A stretch of 64,000 nt of DNA from UBA4615 sp044368415. Its GTDB lineage: Bacteria; Pseudomonadota; Gammaproteobacteria; Burkholderiales; Burkholderiaceae_E. The DNA is taken from NCBI GenBank assembly GCA_044368415.1, contig JBIPLJ010000008.1:36345-100344 (forward strand), read 5' to 3'. Of the stretch, positions 18,619 to 26,989 are shown piece by piece (positions within the stretch are counted from its first letter, which is position 1; each line of letters starts with the position of its first letter). The translations under genes were made by a program, and so were the position numbers. Under the pieces are notes generated by a model. The model was given only the letters and a program-made list of their open reading frames with translations, had not been told where the DNA came from and did no database searches.

Positions 18619-19725
18619 ATGGTCTTAGACCTCCCCGGCGCGCGGTGCGCACGCGTTCGCGTGCGGCGCGTTCCCCGCTGTCTTGCGCATCTGCCGCTGT
18701 GCCTCGCGCTGGCGGCGGGCGGCGCCTGGGCGGACGACGGCGGCATCACCGCGGCCCCGCCGCCCACTGTCGTCACCGTCGATGCGGGCACACTCATCCC
18801 CGCGGCGGCACCGTCCCTGTCGGAGGCGGTACGCCTCACCGAGCTCGGCAAGTACTTCGATCTTTCCGAGCCGCCGTCGCAAGACCTCGACAAGGCACGC
18901 GACCTGTACTGCCGGGCCGCCGCGCGCGGACATCCCGAAGCGGTGCAGCGGCTCGGCTGGCTCTACTTCAAGGGCCGCGGCGTGGCCGCCGACGAGGCCG
19001 TCGCGGCGACGCTCTTCAAGTGGGCCGGGGCCCTCGGCGACAGCCGTGCCGCCGGCGCCTCGCGCGCAGTCGGTTCGCTGCCGGAAGTGCCAGCCCCGTG
19101 TCTGTCGCGACTGGGCGTGACCACGCTCGATGCGCTGCGCGCGCGCCAGCGCGCCGCCACACCGCCCGCCCTGCCCGCGCCTTCCGCGGTCATCGACCGG
19201 CCGGTACAGTTCCGCACGACGCCGGCCCCCGCCGAGCAGCGCCGCATCGTCGCGATGGTCTTGCAGCATGCCCGCGCATTCCACCTCGATCCGCGCCTGG
19301 TGCTGGCGATCGTGCGCGCGGAGTCGAACTTCGACGCCGCGGCGCTGTCGCCGAAAAACGCACAGGGCCTCATGCAGCTGATCCCCGACACGGCACGACG
19401 CTTCTCGGTGGAGAACGCGTTCGATCCGATGGAGAACCTCAAGGGGGGCATGGCCTACGTGCGCTGGCTGCTCGCGTACTACCGCGGCGACGTGACGCTG
19501 ACGCTGGCCGCCTACAACGCCGGCGAGGGCGCAGTCGACCGCTTTCGCGGCGTGCCGCCCTACGCCGAAACACTCTCCTACGTTCAGCGCATCCGTGCGT
19601 TCTACCCCTTCGACCGGCATCCGTATGACGCCCGCGCGCTCGCCGCAAGCGAGCGCTCCTGGATCGTGCACGACGTCGCGACTTCGAGTGGTGCAGGCGC
19701 CACGGGCATGACACGTTCCAGGTGA
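18619..19725 (+). CDS. Sel1-repeat lytic transglycosylase
   Basis: The 368-residue secreted protein has a signal peptide ending near AWADD, a Sel1-like/TPR region (about residues 65-150: KARDLYCRAAARGHPEAVQ, LYFKGRGVAADEAVA), and a C-terminal SLT domain with catalytic Glu235 (RAESNFDAAALSP), GLMQLIPDTARRF and LTLAAYNAGEGAV. SLT enzymes cut the glycan strand of peptidoglycan to 1,6-anhydro-muropeptides; near an export locus the role may be opening the wall for the export channel. The start at 18619 gives a proper signal peptide; codons upstream do not look coding. It is 152 nt downstream of prsT and may have its own promoter. Confidence 0.85.
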   Translation: MVLDLPGARCARVRVRRVPRCLAHLPLCLALAAGGAWADDGGITAAPPPTVVTVDAGTLIPAAAPSLSEAVRLTELGKYFDLSEPPSQDLDKARDLYCRAAARGHPEAVQRLGWLYFKGRGVAADEAVAATLFKWAGALGDSRAAGASRAVGSLPEVPAPCLSRLGVTTLDALRARQRAATPPALPAPSAVIDRPVQFRTTPAPAEQRRIVAMVLQHARAFHLDPRLVLAIVRAESNFDAAALSPKNAQGLMQLIPDTARRFSVENAFDPMENLKGGMAYVRWLLAYYRGDVTLTLAAYNAGEGAVDRFRGVPPYAETLSYVQRIRAFYPFDRHPYDARALAASERSWIVHDVATSSGAGATGMTRSR

Positions 19726-19740
19726 ATTAGTACCGCGCCC

Positions 19741-19760
19741 GTCGGACCCAAGCGTCCGAC
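19741..19760. terminator. Perfect 7-bp inverted repeat (hairpin) after the transglycosylase gene
   Basis: GTCGGAC, a 6-nt loop, then GTCCGAC. It sits 15 nt after the transglycosylase stop and about 100 nt before the polysaccharide export gene. It lacks a following T tract, so it may be a weak terminator, a transcript-stabilising hairpin or a protein-binding site. Confidence 0.4.
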
Positions 19761-19800
19761 AATCCTCGTTGAACGGGCACCCTCCACCGGTTGACATACC

Positions 19801-19816
19801 GTGATCCTGCGATCAC
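19801..19816. promoter_or_regulatory. Perfect inverted repeat upstream of the export operon
   Basis: GTGATC, 4-nt spacer, GATCAC. It directly follows a TTGACA hexamer (19791-19796) and lies 47 nt before the export-gene ATG. The position suits an operator for the 20-kb exopolysaccharide operon, but no clear -10 pairs with the TTGACA (the positions 16-18 nt downstream are GC-rich) and no sigma54-type promoter is visible either. Confidence 0.35.
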
Positions 19817-19862
19817 GTCGGTTAGAAGGGCGTCTTGCACCCGCCGCATTGGGAGTATCGGG

Positions 19863-20471
19863 ATGTTGCTGCGTCAATTCAGCCTCGCGCTCGTCGCGAC
19901 GGTGGTTCTGCTCTCGGGCTGCGCGTCTGGAAGCCTGCCGCCGGCGCCCCAGAAGGCTGCCAGTGCGGGCTACCGCTACCAGATCGGCCCGGGCGACCAG
20001 CTCGAGATCAACGTCTGGCGCAATCCGGAGCTGTCCGCCAAGGTGCCGGTGCGCCCGGACGGCAAGATCACAACCCCGCTGATCGAGGACCTGCAGGCGG
20101 TCGGAAAAAACCCTGCAGACCTGGCACGCGAGATTGAGGCGCGCCTGGTCAAATACATCCGCGATCCGTCGGTCACGGTACTGGTGACCAGCTTCGTCGG
20201 CAACTCGACCGAACAGGTCCGCGTCGTGGGACAGGCGGCACGTCCGGCGGCCTTGCCCTACCGCCAGAACATGACGCTGCTGGACGTGATGATCACGGTG
20301 GGCGGCATCACCGAGTTCGCAGCCGGCAATCGCGCCGTCCTGATCCGGCAAGCCGAGGGGAATCGCCAGTACAGCATCCGGCTCAAGGACCTGCTCAAGG
20401 GCGGCGACGTCAGCGCGAACGTCGAGGTGCTTCCGGGCGACGTGATCATGATTCCCGAAGGCCTTTTCTGA
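19863..20471 (+). CDS. XrtA-system polysaccharide export lipoprotein (Wza/EpsA-like)
   Basis: The 202-residue protein has a lipoprotein signal (VVLLSGC, Cys20), then the poly_export domain (YQIGPGDQLEINVWRNPELS, PVRPDGKITTPLIEDL) and a SLBB region (VRVVGQAARPAALPYRQN, DVMITVGGITEFAAGN). It is about half the length of E. coli Wza (379 residues) and resembles the short XrtA-associated export proteins, which lack the outer-membrane helix barrel of Wza. The large beta-barrel three genes on may supply that part. The start at 19863 follows GGGAG with 7-nt spacing and gives the lipobox. It is the first gene of the long operon. Confidence 0.92.
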   Translation: MLLRQFSLALVATVVLLSGCASGSLPPAPQKAASAGYRYQIGPGDQLEINVWRNPELSAKVPVRPDGKITTPLIEDLQAVGKNPADLAREIEARLVKYIRDPSVTVLVTSFVGNSTEQVRVVGQAARPAALPYRQNMTLLDVMITVGGITEFAAGNRAVLIRQAEGNRQYSIRLKDLLKGGDVSANVEVLPGDVIMIPEGLF

Positions 20472-20482
20472 GCGCCAACCTG

Positions 20483-22036
20483 ATGCTGGACCTGTTCACA
20501 ACGAGACGGCCGATGCTCCTTGGCCTGTGGCGCTTCCGCTGGTCAGCGCTGGCGGCTGGGGTGGTCACGGGCGTCGTTGGCGCCGCCACAGTGATGGCGC
20601 TGCCCGCCCGCTACGAAGCCAGCGCGCGTGTGTACGTCGACACGCAATCAATCCTCAAGCCGCTGATGCAGGGCCTCGTCGTCCAGCCGAACATGGACAC
20701 GCAGGTCTCGATGATGGCCAAGACCCTCATCAGCTTCCCGAACCTGGAGAAGGTCGTGTCGATGGCGGACCTCGATCACCGCACGACCCGACCCGGGCAG
20801 CGCGAGGAACTGATCCGCACGCTCAACAAGGACATCCAATTCCGGGCCGCAGGTGGCCAGAATCTCTACAGCATCACCTACCGCGCGGATTCGCCGCAGA
20901 ACGCCAGCAAGGTGGTGCAGGCGCTGCTGTCGATCTTCATCGAATCGAACCTCGGCGACAAGCGCCGCGATTCCGACCAGGCGATCCGGTTCGTCGATGA
21001 GCAGCTCAAGCTCTACGAGAGCAAGCTGATCGAAGTCGAAAGCGCGTTGAAGGAATTCAAGATCCGCAACATGGACGTGATGCCGAACCTCGCACAAGAC
21101 GCGGTGGCCCGGAACACGGACCTACAGCGCGAACTCGACGCCGCGCGCCTCGAGATGCGCCAGCTAGACAACTCGCGCGATGCAATCCGCAGGCAGCTTT
21201 CGGATGAGAAGCCGTCGATCCTGTCGGCCTCGGCCGAGGCCTCCGGCGGGCTCGGACCGCGCGAGGGCGAGTCGCGTCTCGAGGCGGCGCGCAAGCGGCT
21301 CGACGAGCTGATGTCCCGTTTCACCGACGTCCATCCGGACGTCATCAACGCCCGGCGGATCGTCGCCGAGCTGGAAGAGCAGCAGGCGGCGCTGCGCCGC
21401 GCGGATGCCGCTTCTGCGCCCCGCACGCCTGGCATGACGGCGATCCCGAACAAGGTCTACCAGGACCTGAGGGTCTCCCTAGCCGACGTCGAGTCGAAGC
21501 TCGCAGCGGCGCGTGCACGCGCAAGCGAGGCCGAACGCCGCTACGAGCTGTCGCGCGCGGTCGCCAAGGCGATCCCGAAGGTCGAGGCCGAGTACGTGCA
21601 GCTGACGCGCGAGTACGAGACCACGAAGAAGAGCCACGAGCAGCTGCTCTCGCGGCGCGAGTCGGCGCAGATCTCCGGGCGCATGGACAGCAGCGGCGTC
21701 GGCGAGATGCGGATCGTCGACCCGCCGCGCGCGACGCCCGCTCCAGTGAGCCCGAATCGCCCACTGTTGTTGATCGCGGTCCTGGTCATGTCGCTCGGAA
21801 TCGGCATCGGCCTCGCAGCTCTGCGCGACCGGCTCGATCCGGTGTTCTTCGACGCACAATCGCTTCGAACACATTCGCAAGCCCCCCTGCTCGGCACGGT
21901 CGGCATGGTGATGGACGCTCACGCCGAGGCGTCGGAGCGGCGCGACCGCCTGCGCTTCGCCGGGTCGGTGTCGCTCTTTGCTCTGCTGTTCCTCACCGCT
22001 GCGGCCGTCTCGGCCCTCCTGAACTCCGGCCGCTGA
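20483..22036 (+). CDS. XrtA-system polysaccharide chain-length determinant (Wzz-like)
   Basis: The 517-residue polysaccharide co-polymerase has a first transmembrane helix at about residues 20-40, a periplasmic Wzz fold (YEASARVYVDTQSILKPLMQ), a long coiled coil (about 180-395), and a second helix (PLLLIAVLVMSLGIGIGLAA). Unusually for Wzz there is a further C-terminal hydrophobic helix (FAGSVSLFALLFLTAAAVSA), which is typical of the XrtA-associated type. It sets glycan length together with the tyrosine kinase encoded next. It follows the export gene by 11 nt. Confidence 0.92.
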   Translation: MLDLFTTRRPMLLGLWRFRWSALAAGVVTGVVGAATVMALPARYEASARVYVDTQSILKPLMQGLVVQPNMDTQVSMMAKTLISFPNLEKVVSMADLDHRTTRPGQREELIRTLNKDIQFRAAGGQNLYSITYRADSPQNASKVVQALLSIFIESNLGDKRRDSDQAIRFVDEQLKLYESKLIEVESALKEFKIRNMDVMPNLAQDAVARNTDLQRELDAARLEMRQLDNSRDAIRRQLSDEKPSILSASAEASGGLGPREGESRLEAARKRLDELMSRFTDVHPDVINARRIVAELEEQQAALRRADAASAPRTPGMTAIPNKVYQDLRVSLADVESKLAAARARASEAERRYELSRAVAKAIPKVEAEYVQLTREYETTKKSHEQLLSRRESAQISGRMDSSGVGEMRIVDPPRATPAPVSPNRPLLLIAVLVMSLGIGIGLAALRDRLDPVFFDAQSLRTHSQAPLLGTVGMVMDAHAEASERRDRLRFAGSVSLFALLFLTAAAVSALLNSGR

Positions 22037-22049
22037 TTTCTGGACACCG

Positions 22050-23045
22050 ATGAACCTCCTCGAACGCGCGATCGTCCAGCTCGGTGGGTCCGACGCCTCC
22101 GACGTCTCCGGAGTCCGGCCACCAGGCGCCCCTCGGCGCAGCACGGAAGAGCCAGAAGTCGGTCCCACTGATGCTGCTGGCGCCGCCGATCCGGTGCCGC
22201 GGCTGCGGCCCGTACCGCGGATTGCATCGCATGAGGACATCGTCCTCCCGCCGAAGCCACGCCGGCCAGAGCGGGGGGGCGAACCGTCGAAGGTCGCGGG
22301 CGGCCCGATCCGGCTGGACGACGCGCGCCTGGCATCGCGCGGCTTCCTGTCGCCGTCGGCGAGCGGCACCCGACTCTCGAGCGAGTTCAGGAGCATCAAG
22401 CGTCCCCTGCTCGGCAATGCGTTCGGCCGAGATCGCGAGGCCGTCGAGAACGGTCGACGAATCATGGTATCCAGCGCCTACCCCGACGAGGGCAAGAGTT
22501 TCTGCGCGATCAACCTCGCGCTGAGCATCGCCGCCGAGCGCGACCAGAGCGTGTTGCTGGTGGATGCCGACGTGGCCCGACCGTCGCTGCCCGGCCTGCT
22601 CGAATTCGAGCCGGGCGCCGGACTGATCGACCTGATCCTCGATCCGGACGGCGACCTCGAGCGGTTCGTGCGACCGACCTCGATCGACAAGCTGTCGATC
22701 CTGAGCGCGGGCCGCATGCACGCCCAAGCGACCGAGCTCATCGCAAGCGATGCGATGGCGCGCGTGCTCTCCGACCTGACCGATCGCTTCCCGGACCGCG
22801 TGATCGTTTTCGACTCGCCGCCGTTGCTGATGACGACCGAATCGCGCGTGCTCGCCAGCCACATGGGCCAGGTGGTGCTCGTCGTGGCCTCGGGCTCGAC
22901 CCCGCGCGCGGCGGTCACGGAAGCCCTCGAGGCCGTCCAGGCAGTCCCAGTGGTCGGCCTCGTCTTCAACAAGTCGCGCATCCAACAGTCGGGCGCGGCC
23001 TACGGCTACCGCTACGGGTACGGACATGATGCGAAGAAGCCCTGA
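22050..23045 (+). CDS. XrtA-system tyrosine autokinase (CpsD/CapB-like)
   Basis: The 331-residue soluble BY-kinase has a disordered, proline-rich N-terminal 110 residues, a P-loop variant AYPDEGKSF (near residue 145), Walker A' VLLVDADVARP and Walker B VIVFDSPP. The C-terminal tyrosine cluster (YGYRYGYG) is the expected autophosphorylation site. The transmembrane Wzz half found fused in Gram-negative Wzc is a separate gene here, directly upstream. The kinase probably cycles phosphorylation to control polymer length and export. Its last 20 nt overlap the outer-membrane protein gene. Confidence 0.92.
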   Translation: MNLLERAIVQLGGSDASDVSGVRPPGAPRRSTEEPEVGPTDAAGAADPVPRLRPVPRIASHEDIVLPPKPRRPERGGEPSKVAGGPIRLDDARLASRGFLSPSASGTRLSSEFRSIKRPLLGNAFGRDREAVENGRRIMVSSAYPDEGKSFCAINLALSIAAERDQSVLLVDADVARPSLPGLLEFEPGAGLIDLILDPDGDLERFVRPTSIDKLSILSAGRMHAQATELIASDAMARVLSDLTDRFPDRVIVFDSPPLLMTTESRVLASHMGQVVLVVASGSTPRAAVTEALEAVQAVPVVGLVFNKSRIQQSGAAYGYRYGYGHDAKKP

Positions 23046-24672
23046 GCGCCGGCCGCCGGCGTCGCTGCGACGGACGGTACTCGAATCGGCGCTGGCCTCG
23101 GCATTGCTCGCCTCAGGGGCGCTGGCCACATGGAACCCTGCCGCGGCCCAGCCGCGGCCTGCGTCGCAAGATGCGGCGCCTACCGCGCCGGGCACCCCGA
23201 CCGAGGCGCCCGCCGAGCCGACCGACCGCGAGCGCTCGGCCTCCGGTCAGCCGCTGCGCCCGTACACGATTCAGCCCGGCATTGCCGCGCGCTACTCGTG
23301 GAGCGACAACATCGACCTGCGCGGCCGCGGCCGCGAAGTGTCTGGCTCGATTCTCGAGGTGGCGCCCTTCGTGCGCGCGGACCTCGCAACCGCCCGTGGC
23401 TACGGATCGCTCAACTATGCGGTGCGCGGACTCAAGTACTACGGCAGCGAGCTCTACGACCGCGACATCCGCCACGATCTTCGCGCGGCCGCCGACGTCG
23501 ATCTCGCCGGCGACTCACTGCGCCTGGCCGCCGTCGCGCAGCGCTTCGACATCTCGCGCAGCGCGTTCGGGGTGGGCTCGTTCGACCCGGCGGCTCGCGG
23601 CTCGGACCGAACCACCTACACGCGACTCGACCTGTCGCCCTACTCGATCGGCCGGCTGACCGGTTCAACCGACTACGAATTGCGCTATCGCTTGAGCTAC
23701 GTCGACCCGGGCACCGGCTACGCGAGCAACGTCGTGAACGGCGTGTCCGGTGAGCTGGGCTCCGTGATCGGCCAGAGCCGAATGGGCTGGCTGGTTCGCG
23801 GCGACGCGTTCATCTCGTCGTACGACTCCGGCTTCGACTACCGGAACACGCTCGTGGAGGTGCTCGGCACGTATGCGCCGGTGCCGACCCTACGACTGGC
23901 GGCCGGCGTGAACCACGCGAGCAACGACCAGCTGGCCAACGCCGATGGCAAGCGGTCCGGAGTGGGGCCGAGCCTCGGTCTGCAGTGGACTCCGAACCTG
24001 CAGTCGCAGCTCGCGGCGCGCTGGTCGCGCACGTACTACGGCGACATCGCGCGGGTGCAGGCGACCTACGTCGTCGGCCGCCTGCGACTCGGTGCCACGT
24101 ACGACCGGGGCATCCGAGACGGTAACCAGGCGAGCGTGCTGTACTACGATCCGCTGCGCCTGTTCGTCGGCGCGAACGGACGCCCTTTGGGCACCAGCGT
24201 CATTCCAGTGCCCGGCGCGCTCGAAGTCGGCGCCGGTGCGGGTGCGCCGCTGGTGTCCGCCGGCGTGCAGAGCCCGATCGTCGAGTCCGATGCGCTGGTC
24301 GGCACCCTCAATTACGCGGGCGCCCGAAGCGGGGTGCTCTTCACCGTCTACGCGACTGGGCAGCGATCCGCGCTTGTCGTGCCGGGCTTCGCCGGGGTGC
24401 AGCCGCTCGAGCAGCGCGGCATGTTTGCGCGCTATGCGTACCGGCTCGACACGGCCTATACGATCTCGACCGACCTGCGGGTGCAGGAGTCTGAGACGCC
24501 CGGCACCGATGCGCGCTCGACACTCACCAGCGTCGGCCTCGAACTGCGCACGCGCCTCGGTCGCCAGGCGATCGGCTCGATCGGCGTGCGTGCCAACCGG
24601 CAGCGGGGCAGCGCCGGGACGCCTGAGTACGACGAGCGGGGCGTGGGCGGTGGGCTCGAGTACCGGTTCTGA
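23026..24672 (+). CDS. XrtA-system outer-membrane beta-barrel protein
   Basis: The 548-residue protein has an N-terminal signal peptide (about residues 15-42, ending near PAAAQ). It then shows repeated alternating beta strands with aromatic ends (IAARYSWSDNIDLRGRG, YELRYRLSYVDPGTG, LRLGATYDRGIRDG) and a C-terminal GGGLEYRF, the terminal Phe expected for BAM-dependent insertion. It matches the conserved hypothetical outer-membrane protein of exosortase A loci (about 500 residues). It may form the outer-membrane conduit, since the short export lipoprotein cannot. It overlaps the kinase gene by 20 nt. Confidence 0.87.
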   Translation: MMRRSPERRPPASLRRTVLESALASALLASGALATWNPAAAQPRPASQDAAPTAPGTPTEAPAEPTDRERSASGQPLRPYTIQPGIAARYSWSDNIDLRGRGREVSGSILEVAPFVRADLATARGYGSLNYAVRGLKYYGSELYDRDIRHDLRAAADVDLAGDSLRLAAVAQRFDISRSAFGVGSFDPAARGSDRTTYTRLDLSPYSIGRLTGSTDYELRYRLSYVDPGTGYASNVVNGVSGELGSVIGQSRMGWLVRGDAFISSYDSGFDYRNTLVEVLGTYAPVPTLRLAAGVNHASNDQLANADGKRSGVGPSLGLQWTPNLQSQLAARWSRTYYGDIARVQATYVVGRLRLGATYDRGIRDGNQASVLYYDPLRLFVGANGRPLGTSVIPVPGALEVGAGAGAPLVSAGVQSPIVESDALVGTLNYAGARSGVLFTVYATGQRSALVVPGFAGVQPLEQRGMFARYAYRLDTAYTISTDLRVQESETPGTDARSTLTSVGLELRTRLGRQAIGSIGVRANRQRGSAGTPEYDERGVGGGLEYRF

Positions 24673-24726
24673 CACGCGGCGCCCAGCCGGCCTTCGAACG
24701 CCGTCGCGCCGTGCGGAGCCTCGTCC

Positions 24727-26211
24727 GTGAGCGTGGGCCTCGCTCGACACGTCTCCAATCTGTCCGCCGCGAACCTGCTGACCACCGTCGCGGGGCTGGT
24801 GTCGTTCCCGATCCTGACACGGCTCCTGTCGGTGGAAGACTACGGGGTGATGAACCTAGTCGCCACGCTGCTTGCCTTCGCGGTCGCAGCAGGCAAACTC
24901 GGCGTGCAGCACGCAAGCCTGCGCTTCCACGGCGACGCCCGGCGCGAGCAGGGCGAGGACGGCATCCGCACCTGGGCAGCGACGGTGGTGGTCGGCATGG
25001 CCCTGACCGGCGCGGCGGTCACCGTGACATGGTCGATCGTGGTCGCACTCGCCCCCGAGGACGTCTGGACCGACGCACGCATGCGCGGGCTGCTGCTGCT
25101 GACCGCGTCGCTGCTGCTGCTGCGCACGATCGAGAGCGCGCTCACCAGCCTGCTGCGCGCCCGGGAGGAGACCGGCGCCATCGCGCTGTTCGCGGTCGCG
25201 CGGCGCTGGCTGCTGCTGGTGGCGACCCTCGGAGCACTGCTGCTCTTGTCTCGCACGCTCTGGGCGTTCTTCGGCGCGACCCTCGTCGTGGAGCTGATCG
25301 CGGTCCTAGGGCTGTTCGCATGGGTGCGACGTCGTGTGCCGATCGCGGCGTCGGCAGCCCACATGCCGACCTACCGGGCGATGCTGGCGTACGGTCTGCC
25401 GATGATCGGCGTCGAACTGGCCACGGTCGTCCTGACCATGGGCGACCGATACCTGATCCAACGGCTGCTCGACGCCGAACAGCTCGGGCTGTATACCGCG
25501 GCCTACAACCTGTGCGACTACGTGCGGATCGTCGCGCTCGCAGGCATCGTCCAAGCGCTGCTGCCGAGTGTGCTTCGGACCTGGTCCGACGAGGGCCCCG
25601 AGGCGACTGCGACGCTGCTGTCGAAGGTGAGCCGCAGCTACGCGCTGATTGCGTTTCCGACGGTCTCCGGCGTCGCTGCGGTCGCCGACGTCCTCCTCCC
25701 GCTGCTCGCCTCCGAGAAGTACGCCAACGGCGCGCGGATCGTGCCGTGGGTGATGGCCGGCATGGCCTTCGAGACCTATGTGACGATCGCCGCGGTGGGT
25801 CTGCTCATCCGCAAGCGCACGCCCGCAATGATGGCGGTGCTGCTGGCCTCGGCGGTGTTGAACATCGCGCTGAACCTTGCCTGGATTCCACGCTGGGGCA
25901 TCTCGGGATCGGCCGCCGCCACGCTCGCGAGCTACGTGCTCGTGGTGGTCGCGACCCGCTGGATCGGTCGCGACGTCGTGCGGCCTCCGATACCCTGGGG
26001 ACCCATCGCGGTACATGCCGGGGCCGCTGCGGCGATGCACGCCGCGGTCTCAGGCATCGATGCCGGGGGCATGGTCGCGACGCTGGTGGTGCGCGTGCTC
26101 GCCGGCGCGACGCTGTATGCGGTGATCGTCGCCGCCGCCGACCCGCAGGCGCGCCGCTTTGGCCTGCAGGCGCTCGGGCGCCTCGGGCGCCTTGGACGCG
26201 CGATCCGATGA
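24727..26211 (+). CDS. Oligosaccharide flippase (Wzx, MOP superfamily)
   Basis: The 494-residue integral membrane protein has about 12-14 predicted helices. The N-terminus LARHVSNLSAANLLTTVAGL and PILTRLLSVEDYGVMNLV are typical of Wzx/RfbX proteins. It moves the undecaprenyl-linked repeat unit across the inner membrane. The start is a GTG at 24727, 54 nt after the barrel gene, the largest gap inside the operon. Its stop overlaps the next start (ATGA at 26208). Confidence 0.9.
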   Translation: MSVGLARHVSNLSAANLLTTVAGLVSFPILTRLLSVEDYGVMNLVATLLAFAVAAGKLGVQHASLRFHGDARREQGEDGIRTWAATVVVGMALTGAAVTVTWSIVVALAPEDVWTDARMRGLLLLTASLLLLRTIESALTSLLRAREETGAIALFAVARRWLLLVATLGALLLLSRTLWAFFGATLVVELIAVLGLFAWVRRRVPIAASAAHMPTYRAMLAYGLPMIGVELATVVLTMGDRYLIQRLLDAEQLGLYTAAYNLCDYVRIVALAGIVQALLPSVLRTWSDEGPEATATLLSKVSRSYALIAFPTVSGVAAVADVLLPLLASEKYANGARIVPWVMAGMAFETYVTIAAVGLLIRKRTPAMMAVLLASAVLNIALNLAWIPRWGISGSAAATLASYVLVVVATRWIGRDVVRPPIPWGPIAVHAGAAAAMHAAVSGIDAGGMVATLVVRVLAGATLYAVIVAAADPQARRFGLQALGRLGRLGRAIR

Positions 26212-26987
26212 TCTCCACGACCCCGACCTGCGTGCTGATGTACCACGCGACGCCCGCCCCCGGCGTCGTCGCCACGGGGCACGATCCGCACTATGCGGTC
26301 GACCTCGAGGCGCTCGCCCGTCACCTGGATCTAGCCCGGGGTTGTGGGCTCGCAATCCTCCACGTGCGCGCCGCTGCCACCGACCCGCGCCCGGTCTGCG
26401 CATTGACGTTCGACGACGGACACGCGAGCAACGCCGAGGCCGCCGCGCTGCTGGTCGCGCGCGGCGCATCCGCGGATTTTTTCGTCAACACCTCCGACGT
26501 CGGCGGCCGGGATCGCCTCGACTGGTCCGCCCTGCGCGAGATGGCCTCGGCGGGCATGTCGATCCAATCGCACGGCCACACACACCGCCATTTCGACTCG
26601 CTCGATCCGGCCGAGATCCGCGACGAGCTGCACCGGTCCAAGCACGACATCGAGCAGGCGATCGGGCAGCCGGTGCTGCTATTCGCGCCCCCGGGCGGTC
26701 GGCTGAGACCCGAGGTCGCGACGATCGCACGCGAGCTGGGCTACGAAGGGATCTGCTCGTCGCGTCCGGGCGCCTGGCAGCGCGAGACGGGCGTCGCCGA
26801 CGTACCTCGGTTCGCGGTCCTCGCGGGCACCGCCGACGCGCAGCTCGAACGCTGGCTGCGCGCCGACGCCGCAGAACTGCGACGCGCGCGGCTGCGCAAG
26901 GGCGCGCTGGACCTCGGCAAGCGCCTGCTCGGCCCGGGCCTCTACGAGCGGCTGCGGGCGGCGGCCGTCGCCGCCGGAGGTCGCTGA
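26208..26987 (+). CDS. Polysaccharide deacetylase family protein (NodB type), first of two
   Basis: The 259-residue CE4-type protein has CVLMYHATP at the N-terminus, the metal-binding TFDDGH motif (Asp-Asp), MSIQSHGHTHRHFDSL (His pair), and LFAPPGGRLRPEV as motif 3. No signal peptide or membrane segment is seen, so it may act in the cytoplasm or on lipid-linked intermediates at the inner face. The likely role is N-deacetylation of an amino sugar in the exopolysaccharide. It overlaps the flippase gene by 4 nt and is followed after 2 nt by a GT2 gene. Confidence 0.87.
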   Translation: MISTTPTCVLMYHATPAPGVVATGHDPHYAVDLEALARHLDLARGCGLAILHVRAAATDPRPVCALTFDDGHASNAEAAALLVARGASADFFVNTSDVGGRDRLDWSALREMASAGMSIQSHGHTHRHFDSLDPAEIRDELHRSKHDIEQAIGQPVLLFAPPGGRLRPEVATIARELGYEGICSSRPGAWQRETGVADVPRFAVLAGTADAQLERWLRADAAELRRARLRKGALDLGKRLLGPGLYERLRAAAVAAGGR

Positions 26988-26989
26988 GC

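Noticed and set aside
19776..19840. Possible sigma54 promoter upstream of the export gene (GGCAC at 19776 and TTGCA at 19835)
   Set aside because: The two boxes are far apart instead of the required spacing, and neither has a partner at the right distance.
19791..19862. A longer export-protein start at 19791
   Set aside because: It would bury the lipobox signal peptide behind 24 unrelated residues and remove the inverted repeat from the leader; 19863 has a Shine-Dalgarno at good distance.
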